Shown here piece after piece: positions 1 through 10,364 of a stretch of DNA of 64,000 nt. The stretch comes from Molanna angustata (Eukaryota > Arthropoda > Insecta > Trichoptera > Molannidae): NCBI GenBank assembly GCA_963576475.1, contig OY754972.1, positions 7,893,427 to 7,957,426 on the forward strand, given 5' to 3'. Position numbers and translations under genes: made by a program. Each line of letters starts with the position of its first letter. Within the stretch, counting starts at the first letter, position 1. Under the pieces are notes generated by a model that made no database searches, had not been told where the DNA came from, and saw only the letters and a list, made by a program, of their open reading frames with translations.

Positions 1-505
1 AATACACTGCAAAAAAAAGAATTTATAATGAAACGTTTACTGTTCACAATACAATGTAAAAGACAGCATACATATAATTTATTATTCTAAAGAGCAATAA
101 AGAAAACTGAACATATCTTTGAATATTTAAGCGTACTTATGTAGTACCTAATGAGAATGTGTCGTGTCATTAGCCCTCGAGAATTACGGTTACACGAGGG
201 GAATACTCTCGGTCCTGGGCAGTGAAAGACAGCTCCCACACATTGATTAAACTAATCCAGTCACGGATATTTCAGAGTCAGGGAAGACGTTGAAACTAAT
301 TTATAAGTATACAGCACTGAAAAATTATTTATATATATATTATATAAATTTGAACCAAGCAAAATATATATGATTTGAATTGCGCGCTTATCGTACAGAC
401 ATACCTACCTAATAATGTTATGAAGTTATTTTACAGACATTTCTTTATTTATAGCAATACTATCACAACGTGTTGAAGTGTATTTTTCACACTAAGTTTT
501 CAATT
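1..505. other. Upstream flank of the Spätzle-like gene
   Basis: No exon was recognised before the ATG at 506. The stretch must include the 5'UTR and probably the promoter. A run of TA dinucleotides at about 328-350 could act as a TATA-like element some 160 nt before the start codon, but such runs are common in this AT-rich DNA. The start of transcription cannot be placed, and an upstream non-coding exon is possible. Confidence 0.35.
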
Positions 506-2218
506 ATGAATCAGTTAATAACGTTATTATTGGTCATTTTGGTATGTCACAAAACTAATATTTATTTATTTAATTTATTTATCACACCATTTAAATAATC
601 GTCATTAAAAATAGATAACTGCTGCCCAACTAGGTATACCTGTTCTAGAGCTAGCAGTGTAGGTATATATTATTATATTTCACAGGAGACATGTAGGTTG
701 TACCTATTTGCATTTTTAAAAAGTATCTAAACAATATAAACTTAACTATTGTACACATATTAAAAAATGGAATTGGAGTCATCATGATATGCATTTACAT
801 AATATTGTGTATGTAGGTTTCTTTTAATTTTTATTTGTTAATTGCATAAATAATCTGAAATAGTATCTCTTGGGAATACTGAACTGACAGAGCATAGGTA
901 TGATCCGTCAGTCATATTACTTTGATATGTCATTTTTATTTGTACATAGTGCTTACATTTTTTTTTGTTGATTTATCTGTCAAAAGAGAATAATTTTCAG
1001 ACGACGAATTTTTTATAGCGATTGAGACATTTTTTAAACTAAAGAACTTCATAACTTTAATTCAAACAAATTATTAAGAATATTTTTGATTGCAAATTTA
1101 ATAATCTGTCAAAGAATTATTACATTGCATGCAAAAATTTTAAGTCAATTTCAATTAAACGCTTTATGAATTATATTTTTTTTATAAACTACGTTATTAA
1201 TTATAATAATAATAATAATATTTATTTATTTTTTCCATAATAAAATACATACAGGAACTTATAGTTGTTGAACATGTAATCAAAATAGTTGTTGGGAAGT
1301 ACCATGTTTTTTAGTTCCTCCAATAAATCTATGTCTATCTAACTAGGAGTAATTCCTGTTTTAAGTAAGGACAATTTTATCACAATTTTAATAACAAGTC
1401 CACTTCTAGCTACATGATTTTCATAATTTCAATAAACACATTTTAAGAATTTAGGACGGTTTGGTAATCCATGCCATCACGGAAAATCCCACAGTAGGGG
1501 GTAACTAGCGACAGATATGCGGGTGTGAATTAACGTACAACCCAAACACGAGTCTCATCTCACCTAAAACGCAAAAACGTATTCAGAATGCGTGGTGAAC
1601 CTCATTACCTACTTGACTATATAAGATGTTATTTTGCTTGTTGTATTTTCGATTTCTCATACATGCTCATCTTGCTAGTAATGCAAAATTTTATACATAA
1701 ATTTCTCAACAGGTATTATGTAGAAAGTGCATACTAAGAGTTTCATGACATTGTTTTTGTGTGTATGGTGTATTGTAATAACTTTTGTCTTCTGGGAATC
1801 TTATATCAGACTACTCATAACACACGACAGACAAACTAGATCAGTGACCAACAAACTTTTACGTACAAACAAATTCAACAATGACTATGGACGTAGGACC
1901 GAAGATGTGCTGCTGCCCAAGGTCTGGAACCCCATGCCTGCCAGCTTGAAGCAGTGTGGATCCATCGAGGAATTCAAAAAGAAAGCCAAAGGTTATATAT
2001 TACACAAAAATCCTCGATGGTTGATCTAAGGGGTGAGCGCGGGTTGTTCCGGACTTTGTAGGAAAAATGTAGTATGTAGGTACAATATTAGTTTTTAATT
2101 GAAGTTTATATGTATATATGTGTATATTACAAAATTGTTATAATTAAGATCACAGCCAAAAATTCCCTTAAGGGATTAGGCAAAATAATATGTTTATTGT
2201 TATTATATTCTTTATTAA

Positions 2219-2249
<31 letters not shown>

Positions 2250-5200
2250 AAATGTACTTCATAAAAATGCCTTTAGAGATAGTCAATAGTCAACCTTTCA
2301 AGAAGAAAAAATGTATACTTACTATGTAGTGGAGAGTTTAGTGTTGGCTACAACCCATTCGTTTTATAAAGGCACAGCCACATAATATATTTCTATATGT
2401 TCACTTTGTTAAAAAAATATAAATTCCTTTCAAGGCTTTATCATTCAAATATGGTCATGCTATGCCACAAGAAGGTGATTCCAACAATTCAGAAACTACT
2501 ACAAATGATAAAGCTTCAACAAAAGGTAAAAAAACATTTGATTTACTAATGATATTAATAACAATTGAGCACTACAAATAATAACGCCTTGAGGTGATCT
2601 TGTATCACTACAAATAATAACGCCTTGAGGTGATCTTGATCTTGTATCACTAAACGGCGCTATTGAAATTAATTCTATGATGGTTTTAGATGAAGCAGTT
2701 GTTAATAATCTAGCAACAAACGCAACTGAAGGTATTCAAAAATGTGAAGGTACAAACTGTTCTGATATCAGCAATGCTGATGCTAAGGTGAGTTGATTCT
2801 TCATATCTACTAGTACAATTTGAACGCCGCGCCGATGTAATGCAAACATCAGTCCATTTGTTAGCAGATCATCTAAATTTTTTTAATATAACTGAACCTT
2901 GAGAAAAATCTTGATATATTATGATATAATATACTACATAATGGTCTCAGCTCATTTCAGTTCACGGTTGTGTCTAAATTTTAATAAAATATGGATCTCA
3001 TCTTCCCCGATTCTAATCAATATATCATTCTCTCCATCAAAGCCAAGATATGTTTGAGAACTCTATTCAATGAAATTTTTTCAGGGAACGAGCAGATTTT
3101 CTTCATTTAACCCTATTATATAGAGTAAACATTTACGTAGATTTATATAACTTGTTTTTTACTTTCACTGCAAGTTTTGTCACTAACATAAGGCTATTCA
3201 TTGTTTTTATAATTCACCGAATTAGTTGTTTGTCGCCAATTAAAGATAGAGAAACTTATGTTGAAGATCTAAGATAAATTTTATCAACATAACAGAAAAA
3301 ATGGTGGAAATGCTTTGCTGTAATTGAGTTTTAAACTTGGCACAACTCTTCCTTCGACAGGTGCATTAAAACTTATCATAATTATTGTATTTTTACTGTA
3401 TTATACGGCAACCCGCTAAGACAAAAATGATCCGCTTCTTCGTCAGAACTGAACTATAGAAATGTATGAAGTAATGTTGGAGAATGAGGGTGAACTAGCA
3501 AAACGAATTAAATGAAAGATGACACATAAAAACTTGTAAAGAGAGATACCTAAATATTTAAATTATTTGATATGATTTTGAACGAATAATCAAATGGTTC
3601 ATATTATTGTTTCTTTTTTTACAGGTAGCTGAAAAAAGGGTCATTAAAACTTGTGAGTCTTCCAGAAAGGTAAGTGATCTATTGATTTCAATAGATCTAT
3701 GGCAGAGTGATACTATTTAGATACAACAAATAAAACATTTCGCCATTTTAGCAAACTAAAATAGGAAAAAAACAAAGAACGAACAGTTTCTAGAAGAATA
3801 AAATAATTTGGCAATTGTTTTATTCCTATTGTTAGATCATATCTAAGGGGCCTGAACTTGATACTTTGTCACCACATCTACAGCTTATACTTAAAATATT
3901 TATTTTCTTAACAAAGTAATATTTAATATAAATTAGTTCAAAGTACTTATTCTCTAGTCCTTTCGAGAAACTTATATAATAAAATTTGTAGATGTTATCT
4001 CCACAACAAAATCGGAATAATGAAATAGATTCATGGGATCTAGTACCTCAAACTGAAAGTTCTAGAACAACTCTTCTTGTCGAAATTTGCGAGTAAGTAT
4101 TTTTTTGTATGTTGTGTTTTTTCCTATCGATAAAATAAATTTTACACGAGTTTTTTATGTAACTGTTTTAAACTAATTAAAAACCTTTTCCGTTTACATT
4201 ATTGTAAACCAGAAAACAACAATTTTTTTGAGATTTTATATCTTCAAATAAAGTTTTTATTATCTTGGATATTTATATGTCAATAACTTCAGCTATATGT
4301 GAATGGAACTTTACCTACAGCTAACCCTGTTCTCTCCACTGCTGGATATAAGCCTCTTCAAAACTCTTCCACGCTTTATGACATCAAGAAACATGAACCC
4401 ACTGCTTTTCTATCATTTGGACAATATCGTGAGGTCTTTCCATACTCCCCTCAACGGCCTCCGTTCAAGAATACTAGAACTCCATCTGCTATCATCTAGC
4501 CTTGACATATGGCCAATTGAACTTACACATTGTTTACATTTATCTTCTTCTTCTTCTTCGTGCCATATCTGTTCCCCCCTCTGACGATCACTGCGACTGC
4601 TAAGAAGGCATCTCTATCCGCTGCCGCCATTCGCCAACAAATTACCGACGTCTCTGATGCCGGTCCACTCACGAACGTCGTGGATTCATGACATCTGACG
4701 TCTTCCTATTCTAAGGAGTCCTTCTATTTTGCCTTTCAAAATCACTTGGAACAGCCTGAACTTCGCAGAACGTGACCCAAATAATATGATATTTTTCGTC
4801 GCTCATTTGTGTCAACCAGCTCGCGCTCGAAATTTGCTTGCAAGTGACGAGTTTCTTGCTAAATTATTATAATTATTAATACATGTTATAAGACAGGCAG
4901 CTATGCTGATATATCTGATCTCACAACAGTATTCACTTGTTCAGTCTGTTAAATCTATTTTTGAACACATTAACACTTTGTGCAACATCAAGTTCCGGTG
5001 GAAAATAGTTCCACGCATGCACAACTCTATTGGACAAGAAATGCTTTCAGAGATATTGCCCGAAACTGTGTCTAGCTTCAATCTATCATCTCTTAAATTA
5101 ATATTTTGGTTGAGACAGAACATCAGCTTCAATTCAGGACAGTCATAGTGTTCGTTTAGTATTTTGAAGGTTTCTATGAGATCCCCTCCTTTTCTCCGTT

Positions 5201-6507
5201 CCTCAAGAGTAGTGAGGCCCAACACATTCAAACGTTCTTCATAATATCGCATCGAATAAGAGTTTTTTTCCGCAAAATTGTGTCCTATGTGTATTTATCA
5301 TAAAATCGTCTTTTAGAAAATGCATAGCAACAAACTTCTCAGAGTAATTATTCTAAGAACTTGAGTTGAACTTTATAATTTGTTCTGTAACTTCCACCCT
5401 GACGTTACCATAAATATGACTATATAAAAACAGCTGTCAAACCAGCATTATTGTACGGAAGCAGGGTAAGAATCAAAAAGACTCTTACTAATAGTTATAG
5501 CGCTATTCCATGATATTCATAAAATGCTATTTCCTATTTGTGTACATTAAATAATGGAATCTTTAGTGGTAAAGTAGAACTCTAGATCTACGAATGCTTG
5601 GGCATTCTTTTGAAGGTTTTAAGCAGCCTACTAGTTGCATATAACACAAGAGACCCAACTGTCGATGTCGTGAATCATATGACTGTATTGTTACTGTTCT
5701 CCGAATTTGATGATAATCTATATTTCTAAATATACTCTGCGAAGTTTAAAGTTCGAAAAGCCTACAGGTTCTGGATCTCCTCATATGAATTTTCTTTTTA
5801 AACTGTCGATATTATAAATAAATTATCTCAAACAAATAGGCATTTGCATGTTTTTTTTTATTTTCTTTTTAAATTACATTTTCCCGCCAAACTGCAAAGC
5901 AGTTTTTTGGCAGGGCAAATTCTCTCTTTCACATAATAACTTAATTAATGTCAACACAAAACATATAGTAATAGAAACTAAAAGAAAAAATACCGGAAAG
6001 AAATAATTAAATAAACTTTACAAATTAATATAATATGTGTATGTAACCCGAATTAGGACTGTAACGAATGCTTGACTTCAAATACAGACATTTCAGAGTA
6101 TTTTTCATAGTCACTATTTTCGTTTCGTCTTTAAAATATTCCTTATTGGTTGATCTCATTGTTTAATGTCTATCTGATGGCATGAGTTCTTCCTGTGTTT
6201 CTGTGAGAAACGAAGATATGTCATCATAAACAAGAGATGGTTACAGAAGAACATATTCCTGAACCCTTGAAAATATCTTTATACAAATTTGACACAATCA
6301 TATCTTAATATTATATACTTTTTTTGCAGAAATGCTGGACAGTCGTGTAATTTCGGCGGCGGAGTCTCCAATTTAATGAGAACTAAAACTTTCTGCAAAC
6401 AAAATTACATAGATCGGATTATAACCGTTTTTGACACAAATTCAAATAGGTTTATGTCTAAGTTATTCAAGGTGCCGAGTTCCTGTAGTTGTATTTACAG
6501 AATATAA
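506..6507 (+). CDS. Spätzle-like secreted cystine-knot cytokine precursor, six exons
   Basis: I assembled this gene from six exons: 506-541, 2435-2525, 2690-2787, 3625-3669, 3992-4092 and 6330-6507. All introns are GT-AG and phases agree (0,1,0,0,2), giving about 182 residues. Residues 1-21 form a signal peptide (LITLLLVIL core, GHA cleavage end). The pro-region has sequons at N29, N53 and N65 and cysteines C61 and C66. EKR at 78-80 followed by V81 looks like a serine-protease activation site; cutting there leaves 102 residues, close to the roughly 106-residue active Drosophila Spätzle. The C-terminal domain shows the family pattern: C85, W105, VEIC123, GQSC130NF, FC146KQNY and FKVPSSC176SC178. 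Family members are extracellular Toll ligands processed as dimers. Oddity: the usual PSCCxC end reads PSSCSC, one cysteine short. The alternative is a related cystine-knot family such as Trunk; Spätzle fits better. Exon edges need transcript support. Confidence 0.83.
570..850 (-). repeat. Interspersed repeat family G, copy 1 (intron 1)
   Basis: The reverse strand here resembles 48430-48640: both carry a CTGCTAGCYCTAGAACAGG core followed by a CTAG(T/C)TGGGCAGCAGT stretch. No coding sequence is seen. It lies inside intron 1 of the Spätzle-like gene. Class unknown; probably a non-autonomous element. Confidence 0.5.
1205..1680. repeat. Intron 1 repeat debris: LINE-like tail and family H copy
   Basis: A (TAA)n/(TTTA)n run at about 1203-1235 looks like the 3' tail of a reverse-oriented retroposon. 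From about 1500 to 1680 the sequence resembles 40270-40450 and, on the opposite strand, 20990-21130 and 15585-15640 (shared features: GTCTCATCTCACCTAAAA, then ATTCAGAATG, then GTTATTTTGCTT). I call this recurring unit family H; its class is unknown. Confidence 0.4.
1785..2254 (+). mobile_element. LINE 3' end remnant (Jockey/CR1-like ORF2 C-terminus)
   Basis: An open frame ends at 2029 with the C-terminal signature of Jockey/CR1-type ORF2 proteins: YGRRTEDVLLPKVWN, MPASLKQC and EEFKKKAKGYIL. A 3'UTR of about 200 bp follows, with a CCCTTAAGGG palindrome, then A-rich and (TAAA)n tail at about 2220-2254. The front of the ORF as read from 1727 is family D-like repeat sequence, so only the part from about 1785 belongs to the LINE. 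It is 5' truncated and sits in intron 1. Confidence 0.7.
2570..2655. repeat. Short tandem duplication in intron 2
   Basis: A unit of about 38 bp beginning CACTACAAATAATAACGCC occurs twice in a row; a GATCTT hexamer is further duplicated at the end of the second copy. Intron 2 is only 164 bp, so this duplication makes up half of it. Confidence 0.8.
2788..3991. other. Introns 3 and 4 of the Spätzle-like gene
   Basis: The 837-bp and 322-bp introns flanking the 45-nt exon 4. I see no coding sequence or recognised repeat in them. Donors are GTGAGT and GTAAGT, and intron 3 ends in a good polypyrimidine tract before ACAG. Confidence 0.6.
4295..4500 (-). mobile_element. RTE-like LINE C-terminal remnant
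   Basis: Reading the minus strand with one frameshift gives the pattern seen at the end of RTE-like ORFs: a SRLDDSRWSSSILERRP stretch, then DIVQMIEKQWVHVS, then SFEEAYIQQWREQ and a stop. The frame is broken, so this is dead. It lies in intron 5 of the Spätzle-like gene. Confidence 0.65.
4540..4765 (-). mobile_element. LINE C-terminal remnant with (GAA)n tail
   Basis: The minus strand reads VILKGKIEGLLRIGRRQMS then DVREWTGIRDVGNLL, the same end motif as the remnant at 39560-40000 (KGNIEGRRGVSRKQLSWLR). It ends with a GAAGAAGAAG tail at about 4540-4558, typical of RTE-like elements. Internal stops are present. Confidence 0.65.
4940..5275 (-). mobile_element. LINE C-terminal remnant (CR1/L2-like)
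   Basis: A 103-codon minus-strand frame (4941-5252) starts YYEERLNVLGLTTLEERRK and continues GGDLIETFKILNEH, a hallmark of CR1/L2-type ORF2 C-termini. The ending (IFHRNLMLHKVLMCSKIDLTD) fits the usual FFSxRVVxxWNxLP region after decay. It is the third independent LINE fragment in intron 5. Confidence 0.7.
5415..5672 (+). mobile_element. Short LINE scrap and family A terminal fragment
   Basis: At 5418-5458 the plus strand encodes KTAVKPALLYGS, the thumb-region signature of RTE-like RTs; nothing else of that element is clear. At 5630-5672 the first 40 bp of repeat family A (CTAGTTGCAT, then CCAACTGTCGATG) appear and stop abruptly. Both are in intron 5. Confidence 0.5.
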
Positions 6508-6636
6508 TACATACGTAAAATGTCTACTAATATGAATAACATGAATATAATATGCTGGAAGATGGTGACACAAGAAATGTTATAAGTTTAAGATAAATAT
6601 ATGATTGAATGAAGAATGCAAATCATAATGTATAGA

Positions 6637-6642
6637 AATAAA
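6637..6642 (+). terminator. Candidate polyadenylation signal of the Spätzle-like gene
   Basis: AATAAA lies 130 nt after the stop codon and is followed by A-rich then GT-containing sequence. It is the first canonical hexamer I see downstream. AT-richness makes chance occurrence likely, so this is a candidate only. Confidence 0.45.
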
Positions 6643-6894
6643 AATGAAAAGTAGGTACATTATGTTATTATTTCGTCAATGTTGACGGAACTGATATAAC
6701 TTGCATATTTTAATTTGGAACCAAAATTTTTACAATTATGTAGGTATACAAATGCAAATTTTTACAACCAAGTACAATTTTCGCCAAACATCTTGAACGA
6801 GCTTCCGGTTACGCAGCGCGCAAAATTGTGTCTTTTAGATTCGTTGGTTTACGTGCAAATCGCCCCCCTTCTCGGATAAAAGTTCAAGTTATTT
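6643..6894. other. Downstream flank of the Spätzle-like gene
   Basis: No gene or clear element. One isolated unit of the following minisatellite occurs at about 6725-6765 (AATTTTTACAATTATGTAGG, then TATACAAATGC), suggesting that the array once extended or was seeded here. Confidence 0.5.
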
Positions 6895-7192
6895 GGCGAC
6901 AACTATATACAGATACAAAATTTTTACAACTAAGTATACAGATACAAATTTTTTACAACTAAATATACATATGCAATTTTTTTACAACTAAGTATACAGA
7001 TGAAAAATTTTTACAACTAAGTATACAGATGCAAAATTTTTATAACTAAGTATATACTTGCAAAATTTTTACAACTAAGAATACAGATGCAAAATTTTTA
7101 CAACTACATAAGTATACAGATGCAAAATTTTTACAACTACATAAGTATACAGATGCAAAATTTTTACAACTAAGTTTACACATGCAAAAATT
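6895..7192. repeat. Minisatellite, ~30-bp unit, about ten copies
   Basis: Consensus unit AAGTATACAGATGCAAAA then TTTTTACAACT. Units vary by substitutions, and two late units carry an extra ACATA, so the period alternates between about 29 and 34 bp. The array starts 390 bp after the stop codon of the Spätzle-like gene and abuts repeat family B. Confidence 0.9.
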
Positions 7193-7204
7193 ATATTATG
7201 ACAT

Positions 7205-7625
7205 TTTCCTCATGAATCTCTTCATCCATATTAATTATCTTGAATCGTCAAGACAAAATAATTTACAATATAATCTTTTTATGACAATTTTTTAAACATC
7301 TTAATAGAGACGAAGTTGGAATATTAAAGAACAACCAGGAACTCAAGGCACCTACAGGGCTTACGACCTGTCATCGGCTGGTCTACGTGATCACTTTATG
7401 CGCTTGCGCAACGTTCACCAATTATGCCTTTATTGAGTTCTCTTATCAATGTGATTTTTGAAAGTTCTATATATTTTAATAATGAGTAATAAGTCATCTG
7501 AATATAGGACATTATTACTAGATCCATCTATGAAGTAACGGAGAAACCTTTTCGTAACGCCACCTATTAAGAAGTTGGATTATTTGTAAACAATGAAAGC
7601 AACAGTCCTTATAAAAGGAAAAAAA
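7205..7625 (+). repeat. Interspersed repeat family B, copy 1
   Basis: Shares long stretches with 45095-45260 plus 45725-45840, and with the reverse strands of 49290-49620 and 61390-61720. Landmarks are GGGCTTACGACCTGTCATCG, GTGATCACTTTATGCGCTTG and ATCTATGAAGTAACG. No protein is encoded. A non-autonomous DNA element or old solo element is possible. Confidence 0.75.
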
Positions 7626-8509
7626 TCCAATGTTTGCGTATATGCATTTAAAAAAATATATTCGTTTTACAATATAATTATTCATTCTGAGATCATTGAT
7701 GTGAAAAAAAAAACACATAGTGGAAAATACAATTGAATCCAACTTAATATAAAACAAGATGGTTGTGGTTACTTCGCACTACCAATACACTCCACAAAGT
7801 ACAAAAAATTGTATGGATAATTTTTAGTATTTTCATGAAATAAATTTTTTAAATTATTTAGGATTATAATTATTTAATTATTTTAATTTTAATGAAAACT
7901 TGATTATGCTTCGATGCCTTTTTAGCAATACTATACTAACATTTGCAAAATAAGAAAAGAATCAAAGGAGTTATTTAGTCTATAGGTAATCGATATTTAG
8001 TAGAATATACACTCCGTACATAACAAATAGTATGTACACAGCACACACACACACACATATATACATTGTGATGAACCTTTCAGAATACAATCTCAGCATG
8101 ATACTAGTTGTTAGCGAGGAGTAAAAATGTATGATTACGAGTGAGGTGATGAATTTATGCAAGACAAAAGTGAATGGCGCTCGGTTTTCTCTGCCTACTG
8201 ATAAAATGTGATATTACGTGGCGGTGTGAATGTAAAATAAAAGTGTACTAAATTTCATGGCTAATGATGCTTTTATGAGATATTATAAAATATGTAATTG
8301 TCAAATTATTCTCAAATTTCCGCTAACATGGAATGTAATGAGCGTTTGAAACTTGATATAGATTTACGGAGAATACCGTCCAACAAGAGCGTAGTCAAAA
8401 GCGGAATTTGAACATTGTAATGTTCTTATTAAGCATATAATTTATAACATTATGTCTTGAAAAAATATTACTAAAAATCTGGCATATATAACTATATGAT
8501 GATTTCCAT
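7626..8509. other. Non-coding stretch with repeat family E
   Basis: No gene seen. About 8020-8130 resembles 32625-32720 (CAGAATACAATCTCA, then TGATACTAGTTG), a short repeat I call family E; a small (CA)n lies at 8041-8060. The remainder shows nothing I recognise. Confidence 0.5.
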
Positions 8510-8725
8510 ATGAAAGTAAATGCTGAATCTTTGCTAGCCATGCTTTTATTGTATTTTAGTTTTTTGTATTTCTCATTGCTGTTTTTCTTTTTTTATTGTA
8601 TTTTATTTTTTTGTATTTCTCTGTGTTTTTATTGTATTTTAGTCATTTTATTTTTCTCATTGTTCTTTTTCGTATTTTATTTTATTTGGTTTTTGTATTT
8701 CTCATTGTTGTTTTACTTTTTAATT
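8510..8725. repeat. T-rich minisatellite, left half
   Basis: Repeats of a ~40-bp unit TTTTATTGTATTTTAGTTTT then TTGTATTTCTCATTGTTG. The same unit continues at 15037-15150 on the far side of LINE-1. The simplest reading is one array split by the LINE-1 insertion. The long plus-strand frames here (FLYFSLLF-type) are low complexity, not genes. Confidence 0.75.
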
Positions 8726-9127
8726 GTTTATTTATTTATTTATTTATTCATTTAGGAATACAAACAGTTACAGAAAATATGCATATATAACTAATAGTAA
8801 CATAGAATTCAAAGTTTATCTGCAACCTTACAGTATTCACAATATAAACATATGAAAGTGAAAATTTGCAAAGTAATACAATAATAATAAAAGACAAAAC
8901 AAGTAAAGAAGAAAAAAAAAAAAAAAAAATCAATTTAAATTAACATAAACGAAATGAAATAGATAAGAAAATAATTATACAGAAATAAGTATTGAGGCGA
9001 GAAATAAATATTGAGGCGAGAAATAGAGAAACAAGAGTTATACATTAACATAATGATAAAAAAGAGAAAAAAAAAACAAAAATACATAAAATAAAATTAA
9101 AATTAAGGAGCCATAATTCAATAAAAG

Positions 9128-10295
9128 CTTTTTGTAAGAATACTTACAAAAAGCTGGGAATTTGACGTAGATATATGCCAGCTGTTTATTGATTTTAAGC
9201 AGGCCTACGACAGCATAAGCAGAGAAAAGCTCTATGGCATCCTACTAGAATTTAAGATCCCAACAAAACTCATAAAGCTGGTTAAATCCACAATGAGCAA
9301 TACAAAATGCATGGTGAAAATTGGCAGCGAGATGACCGAAGAATTTGTTGTATCCCAGGGTCTCAAGCAGGGTGATGGTTTGGCACCTACACTGTTCAAT
9401 CTGGCTCTTGAATATGCTATCAGAAAAACATCTGTTAACACCAGCTCCACTATATATTTTAAAAGTTCTCAAATACTTGGCTATGCAGATGACCTCAATA
9501 TTATCGGAAGATCCCTTGCAGCCCTACAGGAAGTCTTTGACCCACTTGAAACAGCAGCAGCAGAAATAGGTTTGCAAATTAATGTAAATAAAACCAAAAT
9601 AATGAAGCAAACTAGAAATGCTAGAAACACTCTACAAAGCAACATAACGTTCAAAGAAAAATACACTTTTGAAACTGTAGAGGAGTTTGCATACCTGGGT
9701 TCTACTATTAATAAAGATAATGAAGATACCCTAGAAATAAAAAGACGAATAATGACAGGTAACAAAGCATTCTTCTCTCTGTTACCGGTGTTCAGGTCTA
9801 GAAGTGTCCATAGAAAGACAAAAGTAACCCTATATAAAACAATCATCAGGACTGTTGTGTCATATGGGTGTGAGGCTTGGACACTGACAATAAGGTCTGC
9901 GGAGATGCTGGACATCTTTGAGAGAAGAGTGCTGCGTAAAATCCTGGGACCCGTGAATGATGGACAAACATGGAGAATTAGATACAACGATGAGTTGTAC
10001 AGCATTTACAAAGCACCCAAACTGTCTGAACATATAAGACTAAGCAGGCTAAGATGGGCCGGGCATGTTCAGAGAATGCCATCATCACGAGTACCAAAAA
10101 GAGTCTTAGAGGGGCATCCAGGTGGCAAAAGAAAGGTCGGGAGACCGAGGCTGCGATGGGAAGATGATATTGGGAGGGACGCATCCCAGTTTCTGAATGT
10201 GCCAAACTGGAGGGTCGCAGCAGGTGACAGGAGAGGTTGGAGGAGGAAGTTGCTGGAGGCCAAGGCTCGATATGGGCTGTAGAGCCATTGAAGAG
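9128..10295 (+). mobile_element. 5'-truncated RTE-like LINE inserted in the LINE-1 3'UTR
   Basis: The 13-bp sequence AATTCAATAAAAG occurs on both sides (9115-9127 and 10296-10308), a target-site duplication bounding exactly 1168 bp. Removing the insert restores the LINE-1 3'UTR, as shown by the uninterrupted copy at 58780-58800. The insert starts inside the RT domain and ends 13 bp after the stop codon without a poly(A) tail. It runs opposite to LINE-1. Confidence 0.92.
9146..10282 (+). CDS. RTE-like reverse transcriptase, C-terminal part (5' truncated)
   Basis: The frame is open from about 9146, before the first ATG at 9293, and runs to the stop at 10282. RT motif A reads LFIDFKQAYDSIS at about 9190, motif B VSQGLKQGDGLAPTLFNLAL and motif C LGYADDLNIIG (catalytic YADD). 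Then come the thumb (YLGSTINKDN, VVSYGCEAWTL, FERRVLRKILGP) and the RTE-like tail (RLRWAGHVQRMP, GRPRLRWEDDI, WRRKLLEAKARYGL). The endonuclease and RT front are missing, so it cannot be active on its own. The uninterrupted frame indicates a recent insertion. A related 3' fragment lies at 15715-15840. Confidence 0.88.
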   Translation, partial: TKSWEFDVDICQLFIDFKQAYDSISREKLYGILLEFKIPTKLIKLVKSTMSNTKCMVKIGSEMTEEFVVSQGLKQGDGLAPTLFNLALEYAIRKTSVNTSSTIYFKSSQILGYADDLNIIGRSLAALQEVFDPLETAAAEIGLQINVNKTKIMKQTRNARNTLQSNITFKEKYTFETVEEFAYLGSTINKDNEDTLEIKRRIMTGNKAFFSLLPVFRSRSVHRKTKVTLYKTIIRTVVSYGCEAWTLTIRSAEMLDIFERRVLRKILGPVNDGQTWRIRYNDELYSIYKAPKLSEHIRLSRLRWAGHVQRMPSSRVPKRVLEGHPGGKRKVGRPRLRWEDDIGRDASQFLNVPNWRVAAGDRRGWRRKLLEAKARYGL

Positions 10296-10364
10296 AATTC
10301 AATAAAAGAGATGGTGTAGTATGTTATGACAGATGATTAATATCTCAATAGAGTATGTGTATTA

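Noticed and set aside
199..208. GGGAATACTC upstream of the Spätzle-like gene as an NF-kB/Rel site
   Set aside because: It departs from the Rel consensus at one of the pyrimidine positions and is a single short match; not enough to call.
4299..4584. Two plus-strand frames as extra exons of the Spätzle-like gene
   Set aside because: They are the antisense of an RTE-like remnant; exons 5 and 6 join in phase without them.
6895..7192. CRISPR-like array
   Set aside because: Direct repeats without unique spacers of fixed length, in eukaryotic DNA; an ordinary minisatellite.
8510..8755. Plus-strand frames rich in F, L, Y as a membrane protein
   Set aside because: They translate a T-rich minisatellite; no sequence complexity beyond the repeat.
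9481..10005. 174-codon minus-strand frame opposite the RTE-like RT
   Set aside because: Shadow of the coding strand; RT motifs lie on the plus strand.
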